A stretch of DNA of 64,000 nt, taken from contig NZ_KZ626875.1 of assembly GCF_002911015.1 (NCBI RefSeq), forward strand, positions 1 to 64,000, read 5' to 3'. Numbering within the stretch: position 1 is the stretch's first letter; each line of letters begins with the position of its first letter. The translations under genes and the position numbers were made by a program. Source of the DNA: Streptomyces populi. Lineage in GTDB: Bacteria; Actinomycetota; Actinomycetes; Streptomycetales; Streptomycetaceae. The notes below the pieces were generated by a model. It saw nothing but the letters and a program-made list of their open reading frames with translations. It made no database searches and was not told the origin of the DNA. This document shows, piece after piece, positions 49,529-58,033 of this stretch.

Positions 49529-50467
49529 GAGGGCGTCTGAAAAGCCCGTCAGCGGGCCTCTTTTGCGAGGCGACGCACCAGGAGCATGGCCATGGCGAGG
49601 TAGATGGCGTTCTCCGAGCAGACGCGCAGGTACTCGTAGTCCTTCGACAGGCGGCGGCATCGTCCCAGCCAGGCGAACGTCCGCTCCACCACCCAGCGGC
49701 GCGGGATCACCGCGAACTGGGGAACTGCTGGTGGCGGTGCCCCCGCTCGGGCCCAGGTCGAGCGGAATCCTCCGTCGCGGCGCTGCACGATCTCCACGGT
49801 GATGCCGGTGGCCTCCCGGGCCCAGGCGTGGAAGTCGGCACCGCGATAGCCCTGGTCCGCCCACACGTGCCGCAGGCGCGGGAAGGTATCGGCAGCCTGG
49901 GAGAAGAGCACCACGGCGCCATCGCGGTCACCCACACTGGCCGGGCTCACGCAGGTGACCAGGACAGTGCCGCGGGTGTCGACAAGGAGGTGGCGCTTGA
50001 TGCCGCTGACCTTCTTGCCGCCGTCGTAACCATGGAGGCCGCCACGCTCACTGGCCCGGACACTCTGGCTGTCCACGACGGCCGCACTGGGAGTGGGATC
50101 CCGGCCCAGCTGCACGCGCTCGCATTCGCGCAGCACCGTCAGCATCCGCTCCCACACGCCTTCTTGCTGCCAGCATCGCCAGTAGTGGTAGACGGTCTGC
50201 CACGGCGGCAGGTCATGCGGCAGCAGCCTCCAGGCGCAGCCTGCCCGCAGCCAGTACGCCAGCGCGTTGAGGATCTCCCGCCGGGTGTGTTTCGCCGGCC
50301 GGCCACCGGGCTTGACCGCCGGAACCAGCGGATGGAGGATCTCCCACTCCGGATCGGACAGATCCGTCGAGTAACGGGTACGCAGCCCGTACACGCCAGC
50401 CCCCGAAAGTTCGTCACCACCCCGCTACCAGGCGACTTGCCCGCTGACAGGCTTTTCAGACGCCCTC
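49529..50467 (-). mobile_element. Complete IS5-family insertion sequence, 939 bp
   Basis: The ends carry 28-bp inverted repeats starting GAGGGCGTCTGAAAAGCC with a single mismatch (49529-49556 and 50440-50467). Both ends are flanked by TA (49527-49528 and 50468-50469), the duplication expected for this group. The transposase gene inside is intact, so the element looks recent and possibly active. Confidence 0.92.
49549..50394 (-). CDS. IS5-family transposase
   Basis: 281 residues, full length. The N-terminal IS5 domain runs RYSTDLSDPEWEILHPLVPA ... ILNALAYWLRAGCAWRLLPH. The DDE core has SAAVVDSQSVRASERGG (Asp), HVWADQGYRGADFHAW (Asp) and WVVERTFAWLGRCRRLSKDY (Glu in the Y-x2-R-x3-E-x6-K-like block). 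It cuts and joins the ends of its own element. A single ORF with no frameshift. Confidence 0.95.
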   Translation of the reverse strand: MYGLRTRYSTDLSDPEWEILHPLVPAVKPGGRPAKHTRREILNALAYWLRAGCAWRLLPHDLPPWQTVYHYWRCWQQEGVWERMLTVLRECERVQLGRDPTPSAAVVDSQSVRASERGGLHGYDGGKKVSGIKRHLLVDTRGTVLVTCVSPASVGDRDGAVVLFSQAADTFPRLRHVWADQGYRGADFHAWAREATGITVEIVQRRDGGFRSTWARAGAPPPAVPQFAVIPRRWVVERTFAWLGRCRRLSKDYEYLRVCSENAIYLAMAMLLVRRLAKEAR

Positions 50468-50469
50468 TA

Positions 50470-50776
50470 GTGGTAGTGATCACAAGTCGCCGGCCCGGGT
50501 CAGAGGCGATGCGGCCCGCATGCGGGCACTCCCGTCAGGCCCCGGTCGGCCAACGGCGCCCAAGCTGAACGCACGCCGTCCTGTTTGCCTCTCGTGCAAC
50601 CAGCCGACTGGTTAAGCAAGTTGGCGAGAAGCCTGGAACTGCTTTTCGCCTCATGCGGACACTGTTGATCTTGATGTGTAGAACATACCGCCTCGCAGGG
50701 GGCGTGGGTCCCGGGTCGTGTTCTGCCTGGTATTCCGTCCGCGCCCGACCTGCAGGAACGATCGGCACCGCTGCTG
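50470..50776. other. Intergenic region, no gene seen
   Basis: About 300 bases between the complete IS and a small HTH gene. No supported frame. Confidence 0.5.
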
Positions 50777-51076
50777 GTGACCTCGCCTCCGCAGAGAGCC
50801 GACTGCACTGGGTCATCGCCGGACTGCATCCAGTTCGGCCGCCGCATCGTCCCCTGGCGAGGGCGCCGCCGTCTGTCCCAGGCCGAGTTCGCCGCGCTGA
50901 TGCGCCGCTCCCGCCGAGGGGTCGAAGAGCTGGAGGGCGGGCGCCGGAAGGCGGAGCCGAACCTGTCAGTGGCCACCGAGATCGCGCTACGTCTGGATAT
51001 CACCCTGGACCGGCTGCTGTCAGGCTGGGAGGCGACTGGCACGCCGATCTGCCGCGACTGCGCAGACATCGCCTAG
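50777..51076 (+). CDS. Small HTH (XRE-type) protein, possibly 5'-truncated
   Basis: 99 residues. FGRRIVPWRGRRRLSQAEFAALMRRSRRGVEELEGGRRKAEPNLSVATEIALRLDITLDRLLSG is a Cro/C1-type helix-turn-helix domain. The first 20 residues (MTSPPQRADCTGSSPDC) look unlike a natural N-terminus and may be read-through from a junction. The C-terminus has CRDC. It could be a regulator of a lost element. Confidence 0.6.
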   Translation: MTSPPQRADCTGSSPDCIQFGRRIVPWRGRRRLSQAEFAALMRRSRRGVEELEGGRRKAEPNLSVATEIALRLDITLDRLLSGWEATGTPICRDCADIA

Positions 51077-51105
51077 GCCGTGTCCGACGGGTCCTGTGAC
51101 TCGCC

Positions 51106-51600
51106 TTGCGCTGGATCGTTTCGGTCGGTGTGGGGCGAGGTGATCTTTCAGATGACGAGTGGATGCGGCTGGAGCGGCATCTGCCCCGTAACCGCGGTCG
51201 GGGCGGGCGTCGGCAGTGCCACCGCCGGGTGATCAACGGGATTCTCTTCCGGCAGCGGACCGGTCTGCCCTGGCGGGATCTGCCACCGCAGTTCGGCAAG
51301 TGGAAGACGGTTCACGATCGTCATCGCAGATGGTCGGCGGACGGCACGTGGGAGAAGATCCTGCGGGCCGTTCAGGCCGACGCTGATGCAGAGGGCCGAA
51401 TCGACTGGAGCATGGTGAGCGTCGACTCGACGTCCTGCCGAGTACACCAGCACGCAGCCGGTGCCCTCATCGGCGCGCCACGAATTCCGGGCCGCCGCAG
51501 TCGCCCGGCCAGACACCGTTCCGATGAGGGTCTGGGTCGCTCCCGGGGAGGGCTGAACTGCAAAATCCACCTGGCCAGCGAGGGCGGTCGGCTTGAATCA
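51106..51600 (+). pseudogene. 5' half of a disrupted IS5-family transposase
   Basis: DLSDDEWMRLERHLPRNRGR, CHRRVINGILFRQRTGLPWR, DLPPQFGKWKTVHDRHRRWS, IDWSMVSVDSTSCRVHQHAA and GLNCKIHLASEGG form the N-terminal domain and first catalytic Asp region (VDSTSCR). Similarity stops at about 51600; a C-terminal part of the same kind of transposase resumes at 52515 on the same strand. Confidence 0.8.
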
Positions 51601-51791
51601 AGTGGGTGAACCGAGGCCCCGCTCGTTCACCCGGCGAGGTTGAGGTGGTGTAGACGGGCGATGCCGAGCATGGAGTGGTGGACCCCGTCGCCCTGCCGGA
51701 CCAGCGCGGGCTCAGTCCGGTGAACGGGGCTGTCCAGGACGGTTCCGACGCCGTGATCACACCAGCCACAGCAAGATCATTCCATTGCGGC

Positions 51792-52433
51792 TCAACCCTC
51801 CAGCCGGTCAGGATGGACCTCGGATGAATAGGCGAGGATGTCTTGGACCGCGTCCCGCAGACTTCCGAAGTGACGATGCACGCCATTGACTGCCGCAGGG
51901 GTGTTGACGCTCCACACCGTCATCCCGGCACGCAGGCCGGACTGCACCCCAGAGGGGGCGTCCTCGATGACCAGGCAGTCCTCCGGCTTGGCACCGAGTT
52001 GTGCGGCCGCCTGCAGATACGGCACCGGCGACGGCTTGCCTTCCGTCACGGCGGCCGCATCCACGACAACCTTCGGGACCGGCAGACCCGTCCGCGCGAA
52101 ACGTCCGCGTACCCGGTGCTCGTAGTTCGAGGTCACGAGCGCCCATGTCCCGGACTCCAAGGCGTTCAGCAGTTCAGAGGCGCCGTCGAAGGCGGCATAT
52201 GAACCGTCTCGAACGTCCTCGTCCTCCAGCTCATGCAGTGCGGCCAGGCACTCCCGAGGGTCCTGGTCCGGGGCGACCTGCGCGAACGTCTCCACCGGCC
52301 TCGTCCGCAGCGCCACTCGGTAGACCTCATCAGGGTCCAGTCCGTACCGCTCTGCCCACGTGTGCCAGACCAGGCGCTGGTTGTCCACGGCGTCGATCAA
52401 CGTGCCATCGACATCAAACAGGACATACCTCAT
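51792..52433 (-). CDS. HAD-family hydrolase (phosphoglycolate-phosphatase-like)
   Basis: 213 residues. Motif I is YVLFDVDGTLIDAVDNQRLV (nucleophile Asp in DxDGT), motif II WALVTSNYEHRVRGRF, motif III Lys in VTEGKPSPVPYLQAAAQLG and motif IV CLVIEDAPSGVQSGLRAGM. The four-helix cap follows motif I (subclass IA). It should dephosphorylate a small phosphorylated metabolite, substrate unknown. ATG at 52433 is preferred; a GTG at 52463 is an alternative. It sits between the two halves of a transposase gene on the other strand. Confidence 0.92.
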   Translation of the reverse strand: MRYVLFDVDGTLIDAVDNQRLVWHTWAERYGLDPDEVYRVALRTRPVETFAQVAPDQDPRECLAALHELEDEDVRDGSYAAFDGASELLNALESGTWALVTSNYEHRVRGRFARTGLPVPKVVVDAAAVTEGKPSPVPYLQAAAQLGAKPEDCLVIEDAPSGVQSGLRAGMTVWSVNTPAAVNGVHRHFGSLRDAVQDILAYSSEVHPDRLEG

Positions 52434-52514
52434 CGTGCCGGGACGGCCGGGTTCACTGATCACGCATCGATCATGCCATCGGGCCCTGAGCAGGCAGTTT
52501 GCGGGACAAGCCTT

Positions 52515-52797
52515 AGGCGGCGTATTCCTCCCGCGCCAACCGGGCCTACCTACGAAAGCGAGGAATCCGCTGCACGATCCCGTAACCCGCCGACCAGGCC
52601 GCCCACCGCAAACAGCGCGGCAAGGCCGGCGGGCGGCCACCGGCCTTCGACCGCGAGGACTGCAAGCCCCGGCACGCCGTCGAGTGCGGGATCAACCGGC
52701 TCAAGCGCAACCGGGCCGTGGCCACCCGCTTCGACAAACTCGCGCCGTCCGCTTCGAAGCAGCCGTCCTGATCGCCGTGATCGGCGAATGGTCATGA
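52515..52797 (+). pseudogene. 3' half of a disrupted IS5-family transposase
   Basis: AYSSRANRAYLRKRGIRCTI, an in-frame stop, PADQAAHRKQRGKAGGRPPA, FDREDCKPRHAVECGINRLK, RNRAVATRFDKL and, after a frameshift, VRFEAAVLIAVIGEW match the end of an IS5 transposase. The essential E of the last block is in the segment HAVECGINRLK. Together with 51106-51600 it would nearly rebuild one transposase, lacking about 70 residues in the middle. Confidence 0.75.
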
Positions 52798-52867
52798 CCG
52801 GTCTGAGCTGTCGGTCGCGCGTGCCATGCTGACACGGCCGGAGCGAGCGAGGTGGGGGAGAGGCACG

Positions 52868-53197
52868 GTGGCGGCTGAGTACTACGGAGCCGACAGCGAA
52901 AACGGCGACCGCATCGATGACCCGTCCGAGGACGCCCTGTTCATGCTGATCGACGACCTCAACGACACCGACAACACCTTCGTGTTCGTCCAGCCGGACG
53001 AGGACGAACCCGTGTGGTTCGCCTCGGTCGCCGTGCTGGACGAGGGCGGCTACGAGATCGTCCGCCGCGACAGCTCACGCCGCGAGCACGAAGTCACCAT
53101 CGCGAGCAGCATCAACCACATCACCTACGACCTCACCACCTGGATAGCCGGACGTGCCTTCCCCGGCCGACCGCCCCGCAGGGTCACCGACTTCTAG
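52868..53197 (+). CDS. Acidic hypothetical protein, immunity-protein-like
   Basis: 109 residues from a GTG at 52868 behind GGGGGAGAGG. AEYYGADSENGDRIDDPSED, ALFMLIDDLNDTDNTFVFVQ, PDEDEPVWFASVAVLDEGGY, EIVRRDSSRREHEVTIASSI and TYDLTTWIAGRAFPGRP: an acidic alpha/beta protein that resembles small immunity proteins in size, charge and layout. I cannot assign a family. No toxin is adjacent. Confidence 0.65.
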   Translation: MAAEYYGADSENGDRIDDPSEDALFMLIDDLNDTDNTFVFVQPDEDEPVWFASVAVLDEGGYEIVRRDSSRREHEVTIASSINHITYDLTTWIAGRAFPGRPPRRVTDF

Positions 53198-54252
53198 AGC
53201 ACGACCTGGATGGGACGGATCGCGCCGGGCGGAGGACGGCGCGATCCGCCGCTACGACATCTGGCGGAAAACACGCCGTCGGCCACCGCCTCCGCGAGGT
53301 CGTGGAGCGGGCGAATGGTGGCGGATGCGGAAAAGAGGTGTTGAGTTGAGTCGGAGAGGCGCCGTTGGGGCGGTGGGCGTCGTCCGGGTCCGGAGATTCG
53401 GTTGTTGCCGGTGACCGATGCCCAGCGGGCCGTTCCGCAGGCCCAGTTGGGGGCCGTGCGACGGACCGGGCTCTGCTCGGCGTCGATCCCCGTCATCATC
53501 GGGGGAGGGGCGGGAGTCGACACTCCTGCGGTGTGACCTGCTCACGGCGGGCAGTTGGCGGGAGTCGCGCCGCTGTCAATCCCTCGATCCGGCCGAGTCG
53601 GTCGTCCGGCAGCCGGGCATCCCAGGGCCGGGACGACGGGATCGGCCGTGGTGCCCGGGGGTGTCGAGACGTACGCCGAATTTTTCTTCCATACCCCGGG
53701 TTTGAGTGTGAAAGCGCGGGATACACGCGCTCATTGGTGGGCCACTGAACAGCTACCTCCTTCGATTTCGGGGGGTTGCCATCCGGTGACCCAACGTGAA
53801 AACTGTGAGCGCGCTCGGCCGGACGAATCATGTCGAAGCGCGTTTTTGACACGTACATCGTGGGACAGGGAGTTCGCGCAGGGCCGCTGCGCATGAGAGA
53901 TCACGGGGGGCGTAGTGGTGTCTGCAAGGTGTCCTGGCCGCGTGTTGCCGGGCTGTGCACGTGCGGGCCTGTCCGCCGCGCGACGGGCGTCCGGACCGCT
54001 CGGAACCGCCGCCCCGCCGTCCTTGTTCCGCCCTCGGGTCCGCTGACCAGCCGGACCGGCCACGCCCGAGCGGCGGACCGGCCGCCGACGACGGCCGGAC
54101 CACGCACCGGCCACCTGGTACGGAGCGACAACACCCCGCGGGACCACCGCCCGACGGCCGTGTCCGTGACGGCCACCGCTGCCCGCGGCCGGGTACGCGG
54201 CAGCGTCGGTGGCCCACCGCCGGGCCCGCGCGTTCTCACCCAAGGAGAAACG
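53198..54252. other. Long region without a gene upstream of a truncated P450
   Basis: About 1 kb. Several frames are open by composition only. Between 53675 and 53850 the sequence is AT-richer and includes TTTTTCTTCC and TTGACA (53846-53851), which may be promoter elements for the P450 gene. AAGGAGAAAC at 54241-54250 is its ribosome binding site. Nothing else recognised. Confidence 0.5.
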
Positions 54253-54465
54253 GTGACAAGCACACGACTGACCGGGGCCGAATCGCCTCTTGACGCGTTA
54301 CCGGAGGGGTGGCGCTCCTTACGCGACGCGGGCCCCGTGACGTACGACGAAGAGCGGCGGCAGTGGCACGTCGTGGACCACCAGGGCGTCTCGGCGATCC
54401 TGTCGGACCCGGCGACGTACTCCTCGGACATGACGCCGATCGCCCACACCCAGGAGGCGTGTACA
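54253..54465 (+). pseudogene. Truncated cytochrome P450
   Basis: A GTG with a perfect ribosome binding site opens VTSTRLTGAESPLDALPEGW, RSLRDAGPVTYDEERRQWHV, VDHQGVSAILSDPATYSSDM, the N-terminal beta-1/helix-B region of actinobacterial P450s (W-x-V-x-x-x-x-x-V-x-x-x-L-x-D-P-A-x-Y/F-S-S-D). After about residue 68 similarity ends and the convergent YdcF gene lies next. The heme-binding Cys domain is lost, so it is inactive. Confidence 0.7.
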
Positions 54466-54546
54466 GGGGGAGACCGCAGACGAGGCGCGAATTCATCGGG
54501 CTGCCACGCCGACCCTGTTGCCGGGGCGGCGCGCGCGGGGGGTGTC

Positions 54547-55593
54547 TCAGCGCTGGAAGACCGCTGTCGCCACGGGCACCGCCAGCAGCAGGCTGAGCCC
54601 GATCAGGGGCAACCGGTCCAGCCACAGGACGGCGGCGAACTCGCGCAGGGTCGCGGAGAGCCAGTACACGGGGGAGGTCGGCGCGCCCACGACATGGACG
54701 GGAACGCCGGCGCGACGGGCCAGCAGGGTCGTGCGGTAGACGTGGAAGCCGCTGGTGACCACCGTGGCACGGTGCCCGGAAGCGGTGCGGTCCATGAGGG
54801 CCGCGCTGAAGCGGAGGTTCTGCCCGGTGTTCACGGAGCGGTCCTCCCGCACGATCCGGTCGGCGGCCACCCCGCGTGCGCGCAGGTAGTCGGCCATGGC
54901 GTCCGCCTCGGAGCGCACCTCGTCGTCGCCCTGGCCGCCCGAGACGACGAACACCGCACCGTCTGCGTCCGGTGCGTCGGCGGCACCGACCGCGAGGGCC
55001 CGCTCCAGTCTGCGGCGCAGCAGCGGACCGGGCCGGTCGCCGTTGAGCCCGGCGCCCAGGACGACGACATGGGTGGTACCCGGCGGCGGGGTGCTGCGGC
55101 CCCGGACGAACACGTGAACGGTGAAGACGAGGAAGAGCAGGCTGAGGTATCCGGCGGCCGCGTTCACCGCCACCATGAGGGCACCCGCCGCCTCGCCCCG
55201 GACCGCCCGGACGACCGCGTCGAGGCCGAGCACCGCCAGCAGCGCGCCGCCGGCGGCGCAGGTGGCCAGCAGGGCCGCCTGCGGTCCGTAGCGCCGGACC
55301 AGGACGATGCCGTCGACCAGCAGGAGCAGGCCCAGCGCGAGCGTCATGAGCAGGGCGGCGACGGCGAGCACGGTCGCGACGGTGGGGTGGGTCTCCGCAC
55401 TGCGGGCGGCCACGCCGAGCCCGGCCGACGTCACCGCGAGGCAGAACAGGACGGCGCTGGAGAACCGGTGCGGCGCCAGCACGGCATGGACGACGCCGCC
55501 CACGGCGAACACCGCCGCGGCAAGGTACTCCGGGTACTCCGGCACGTCCCCCACCACTCCGCTCTCCCGCCCGCCGGGCCCGACCCCGTCCAC
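54547..55593 (-). CDS. YdcF/DUF218 membrane protein
   Basis: About 348 residues from a GTG at 55593 (GTGs at 55557 or 55545 are alternatives). The N-terminal half has four to five TM segments (YLAAAVFAVGGVVHAVL, AVLFCLAVTSAGLGVA, TVLAVAALLMTLALGLLLLVDGIVLV, AAGGALLAVLGLDAVV, AGYLSLLFLVFTVHVFV). The outer C-terminal half is DUF218: TTHVVVLGAGLNGDRPGPLLRRRLERAL, FVVSGGQGDDEVRSEADAMADYLRARGV, REDRSVNTGQNLRFSAALM, TVVTSGFHVYRTTLLARRAG. DUF218 proteins (ElyC, SanA, YdcF) act in envelope or lipid-linked precursor metabolism. Its 3' end converges on the truncated P450. Confidence 0.88.
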   Translation of the reverse strand: MDGVGPGGRESGVVGDVPEYPEYLAAAVFAVGGVVHAVLAPHRFSSAVLFCLAVTSAGLGVAARSAETHPTVATVLAVAALLMTLALGLLLLVDGIVLVRRYGPQAALLATCAAGGALLAVLGLDAVVRAVRGEAAGALMVAVNAAAGYLSLLFLVFTVHVFVRGRSTPPPGTTHVVVLGAGLNGDRPGPLLRRRLERALAVGAADAPDADGAVFVVSGGQGDDEVRSEADAMADYLRARGVAADRIVREDRSVNTGQNLRFSAALMDRTASGHRATVVTSGFHVYRTTLLARRAGVPVHVVGAPTSPVYWLSATLREFAAVLWLDRLPLIGLSLLLAVPVATAVFQR

Positions 55594-55809
55594 CTGTCGC
55601 CGCCTGCGCGTTCCCGGACCGCGCAGCGCTGCGGGGCCCGGTGCGGACGGCCGTCGGACATCCTCGCAGACCCGTCCGGGCGCGCCGTACGCGGGCGGGC
55701 GCCGACGCGATCAGCCGGGACCGACGTACGCCCGTCGCCGGGGTCGGATGCGCCAGGAACGCAGGGCCTCGGCGACGGCGTGGTCGGGCCTCGGGGCAAG
55801 TCCCGGCTT
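55594..55809. other. Intergenic region, no gene seen
   Basis: No supported frame; likely promoter of the YdcF gene and former flank of the IS5 remnant. Confidence 0.4.
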
Positions 55810-56144
55810 CGCCGGCTTGCTCCGATGGTGGAGTCGATCTGCACGAGCCGGTCGATGTCGCCGCCCGCGTCCGCTCGGGCCTGGATCTGTTGGAGAGCTC
55901 GAGTGAACACGCCGTCCAGGGCGTAACGGCGGAAGCGGGTGTATGCCGTCTTCCGCGGTCCCTAGCGTTCCGGCGGGTCACGCCAGGAGATCCGGGTCCG
56001 GATCTTGCAGGCCACCCCATTGACGACCTGCCGGTTCTCCACACGCGGACGGCCGGTCGCGGCCCGTGGTATGAGCGGAGCGATCAACTCCCACTCCAGA
56101 TCGGTGAGTTCATGACGACGTATCGCGCCACCATGATCCACCAT
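55810..56144 (-). pseudogene. IS5-family transposase remnant with nonsense mutation
   Basis: MVDHGGAIRRHELTDLEWEL, IAPLIPRAATGRPRVENRQV, VNGVACKIRTRISWRDPPER, TAG stop at 55962-55964, then GPRKTAYTRFRRYALDGVFT, RALQQIQARADAGGDIDRLV, QIDSTIGASR. The family normally has PERYGPWKT here, so a Tyr codon became TAG. The DDE core beyond the first Asp is missing. Confidence 0.8.
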
Positions 56145-56511
56145 CCGATGATCCTCGAAGACGGGCCCTGGAACTGGGCTCCTTCATGCCGGACGCCGAG
56201 TCCGGCATCGCCGCGGGCCGCCGTTGCCGCTCGGTGGCAGCGCCCCTCTGTCTGGTGGCGGCCGCGCGGCCGGTGGTGGCGTTTCTCCGCTCGAGTGCAG
56301 AGCACCGCAGCCCGGCGTGATGAGGCCGGCGGCTCCGGAGCCGGCTGCCGGCCGGGAGAACACTGGGGCGTCCGTGCTGCGGCGGCTGGTCGCAGGGCGG
56401 TCGTCTCTCCTCCCTGGGGCCGCCGGCAATGCCCGGCCCGGTAGCGCTGTTGTCACTAGGGGCGGATACGTTGCTGCTCGGCAGGGGTGTGAGCGGCAGC
56501 GGGGAGCGGCA

Positions 56512-57810
56512 ATGGTGGTCGTGGTGGGGTATGCGCAGGCATGGGATCTGGAGGCCCGCATGCCCTGGCGACCGCTGTCGGTGGCTGAAGCTGGTGAGCG
56601 GGATGCCGCCGGGCTTCCGTACGTGGTGGTCTACCGGGCGGCGGGCCGGGAGGCTCCGCTGGAGGTCCGGCTCGTCTCCTGGCGGGACCACTACGTCGGG
56701 CTGTGGGTCTACGACGCTCAAGGCCGCCGAACCTGTCACCTGGACATGCGGCTGTTGGACGACCCGGCGCGGCTGCTGCGCCGGTACACCGCCGGCTGGA
56801 CCTACACCGGCCAGGAGATGGCGGAGTTCGACGGAGCGTGTCCGCGCATCACCGTGGAGCTCTTCCCGGACGGGAAGGGCCGGCGGACGGAGGAGCCCCA
56901 GGGGAAGGGCGGGGGCTCTCACGTCACCGTGCCCAGAGTCCGCGACGAAGAGCGCTGGATGAACCGGCCTGCCTTCGGGGCGTGGCCGCTGCTCTCGGCC
57001 CAGGTCCACGGCCTCACGGAGCCGCCGGTCTTCGAGATCACCGAGGGGGGTGCGGCAGCCGACGACGCGAGCGGGTCCGCGCCCGTCACCTGCTGGCGTC
57101 CGCCCCGCCCCGCGCGGCCCGGGCCGATCGGTGAGCTGTTCCGGCCCGGGCTGCGCGTGACCGACGGGTACCACCCCGAGATGACGGTCGTGGAGCCGCG
57201 TCGCATCGCAGGAACCCTGCGTGTGCCCAGCGGGCTGCTGGCCGTCTCGGGCCCGGACGTCTACCGTGGCGACGGACCGCACATCACGGTCCCCGTTCCG
57301 CCCGGTGAGTACGTACTGGAGGAGGCGCTGGCCCGCCACACCTACCACTGCGAGTGGGAGGGGAGCGAGGTCACGCGTACGGACACCATGGCCGTCCGCG
57401 TGCTCGTCAGCGAGAGCCCCGCCGCGACCTGGGAGATGGGCCGCCGGCCGGACGACGACCCCCGCCTGCTCCGGGAGGACGGGATCTTCGGCTTCGACAC
57501 CGACGGTGCCACGGGCTGCTTCGCCGACGCCGGAGCCTGGGAGCCGCTCCTCGGCCTCTTCGAGAGGGGGCTGATCCAGGGGGACCCTGACCTGGACCCG
57601 GACGTGTACGAGGACATCAGCGACTCCATGTACCTGCTGCGCACCCGGGACCGGGCCACCGGCGGTGAACTCGCGGCATTTGCGACGACGGGGGACGGTA
57701 CCTATCCCGTCCGGGTCGGCCGTTCCGAGGCCGGCGAGGTGGTCGGGGTCGTGGTGCTGGTGGAGGGGATGCCCGAACTGCTGCCGGAGAGCACCGCCGC
57801 CGGTGCCTGA
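56512..57810 (+). CDS. DUF4241 protein
   Basis: 432 residues from the ATG at 56512 with GGGGAG six bases upstream. The C-terminal half has ELFRPGLRVTDGYHPEMTVVEPRRIAGTLRVPSGLLAVSGPDVYRGDGPHITVPVPPGEYVLEEAL, RVLVSESPAATWEMGRRPDD, FGFDTDGATGCFADAGAWEPL, GELAAFATTGDGTYPVRVGRSEAGEVVGVVVLVEGM, which fits DUF4241 (characteristic G-F-x-T-D-x-G-x-G-x-F and F-x-T-x-x-G-D-G-x-Y/F-P). The N-terminal ~200 residues form an extra beta-rich domain. The family has no known biochemical function. Confidence 0.85.
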   Translation: MVVVVGYAQAWDLEARMPWRPLSVAEAGERDAAGLPYVVVYRAAGREAPLEVRLVSWRDHYVGLWVYDAQGRRTCHLDMRLLDDPARLLRRYTAGWTYTGQEMAEFDGACPRITVELFPDGKGRRTEEPQGKGGGSHVTVPRVRDEERWMNRPAFGAWPLLSAQVHGLTEPPVFEITEGGAAADDASGSAPVTCWRPPRPARPGPIGELFRPGLRVTDGYHPEMTVVEPRRIAGTLRVPSGLLAVSGPDVYRGDGPHITVPVPPGEYVLEEALARHTYHCEWEGSEVTRTDTMAVRVLVSESPAATWEMGRRPDDDPRLLREDGIFGFDTDGATGCFADAGAWEPLLGLFERGLIQGDPDLDPDVYEDISDSMYLLRTRDRATGGELAAFATTGDGTYPVRVGRSEAGEVVGVVVLVEGMPELLPESTAAGA

Positions 57811-58033
57811 GGTGCGCGGAGTTCCGGGACCCGGCGTTCCGTGCCGCCGGGCGGTACCTGTCCCTGTCGGCTCAGAATTGAGCATCGCAGTTGGCGGATG
57901 ATGCCAACTACCGTGCTCAGCCACAGACACCTGCGACTGAGCACTACATCTGGCCCGGATGGACAGCGCCGATGCTCAGAATCGGCCCGATGGCGACTCA
58001 CAATTCCCCGTGGCTGGAGGACGCGGCGCTCTT
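57811..58033. other. Convergent intergenic region with palindromic element
   Basis: Between the DUF4241 gene and the minus-strand membrane-protein gene. It holds the degenerate palindrome (57879-57919) and a partial third copy of the outer arm (GACTGAGCAC at 57936-57945). Confidence 0.5.
57879..57919. repeat. Palindromic element, degenerate copy
   Basis: TGAGCA-TCG-CAGTTGGC, 7-base loop, GCCAACT-ACCG-TGCTCA: 14 of 17 arm positions pair. The sequence matches the perfect element at 58714-58764 in both arms. The two copies flank the gene at 58034-58696, this one beyond its 3' end. Confidence 0.7.

Noticed and set aside
51627..51710. Minus-strand fragment reading DGVHHSMLGIARLHHLNL before a stop
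   Set aside because: It looks like the end of a transposase, but it is too short and I cannot name the family, so it is not listed as a feature.
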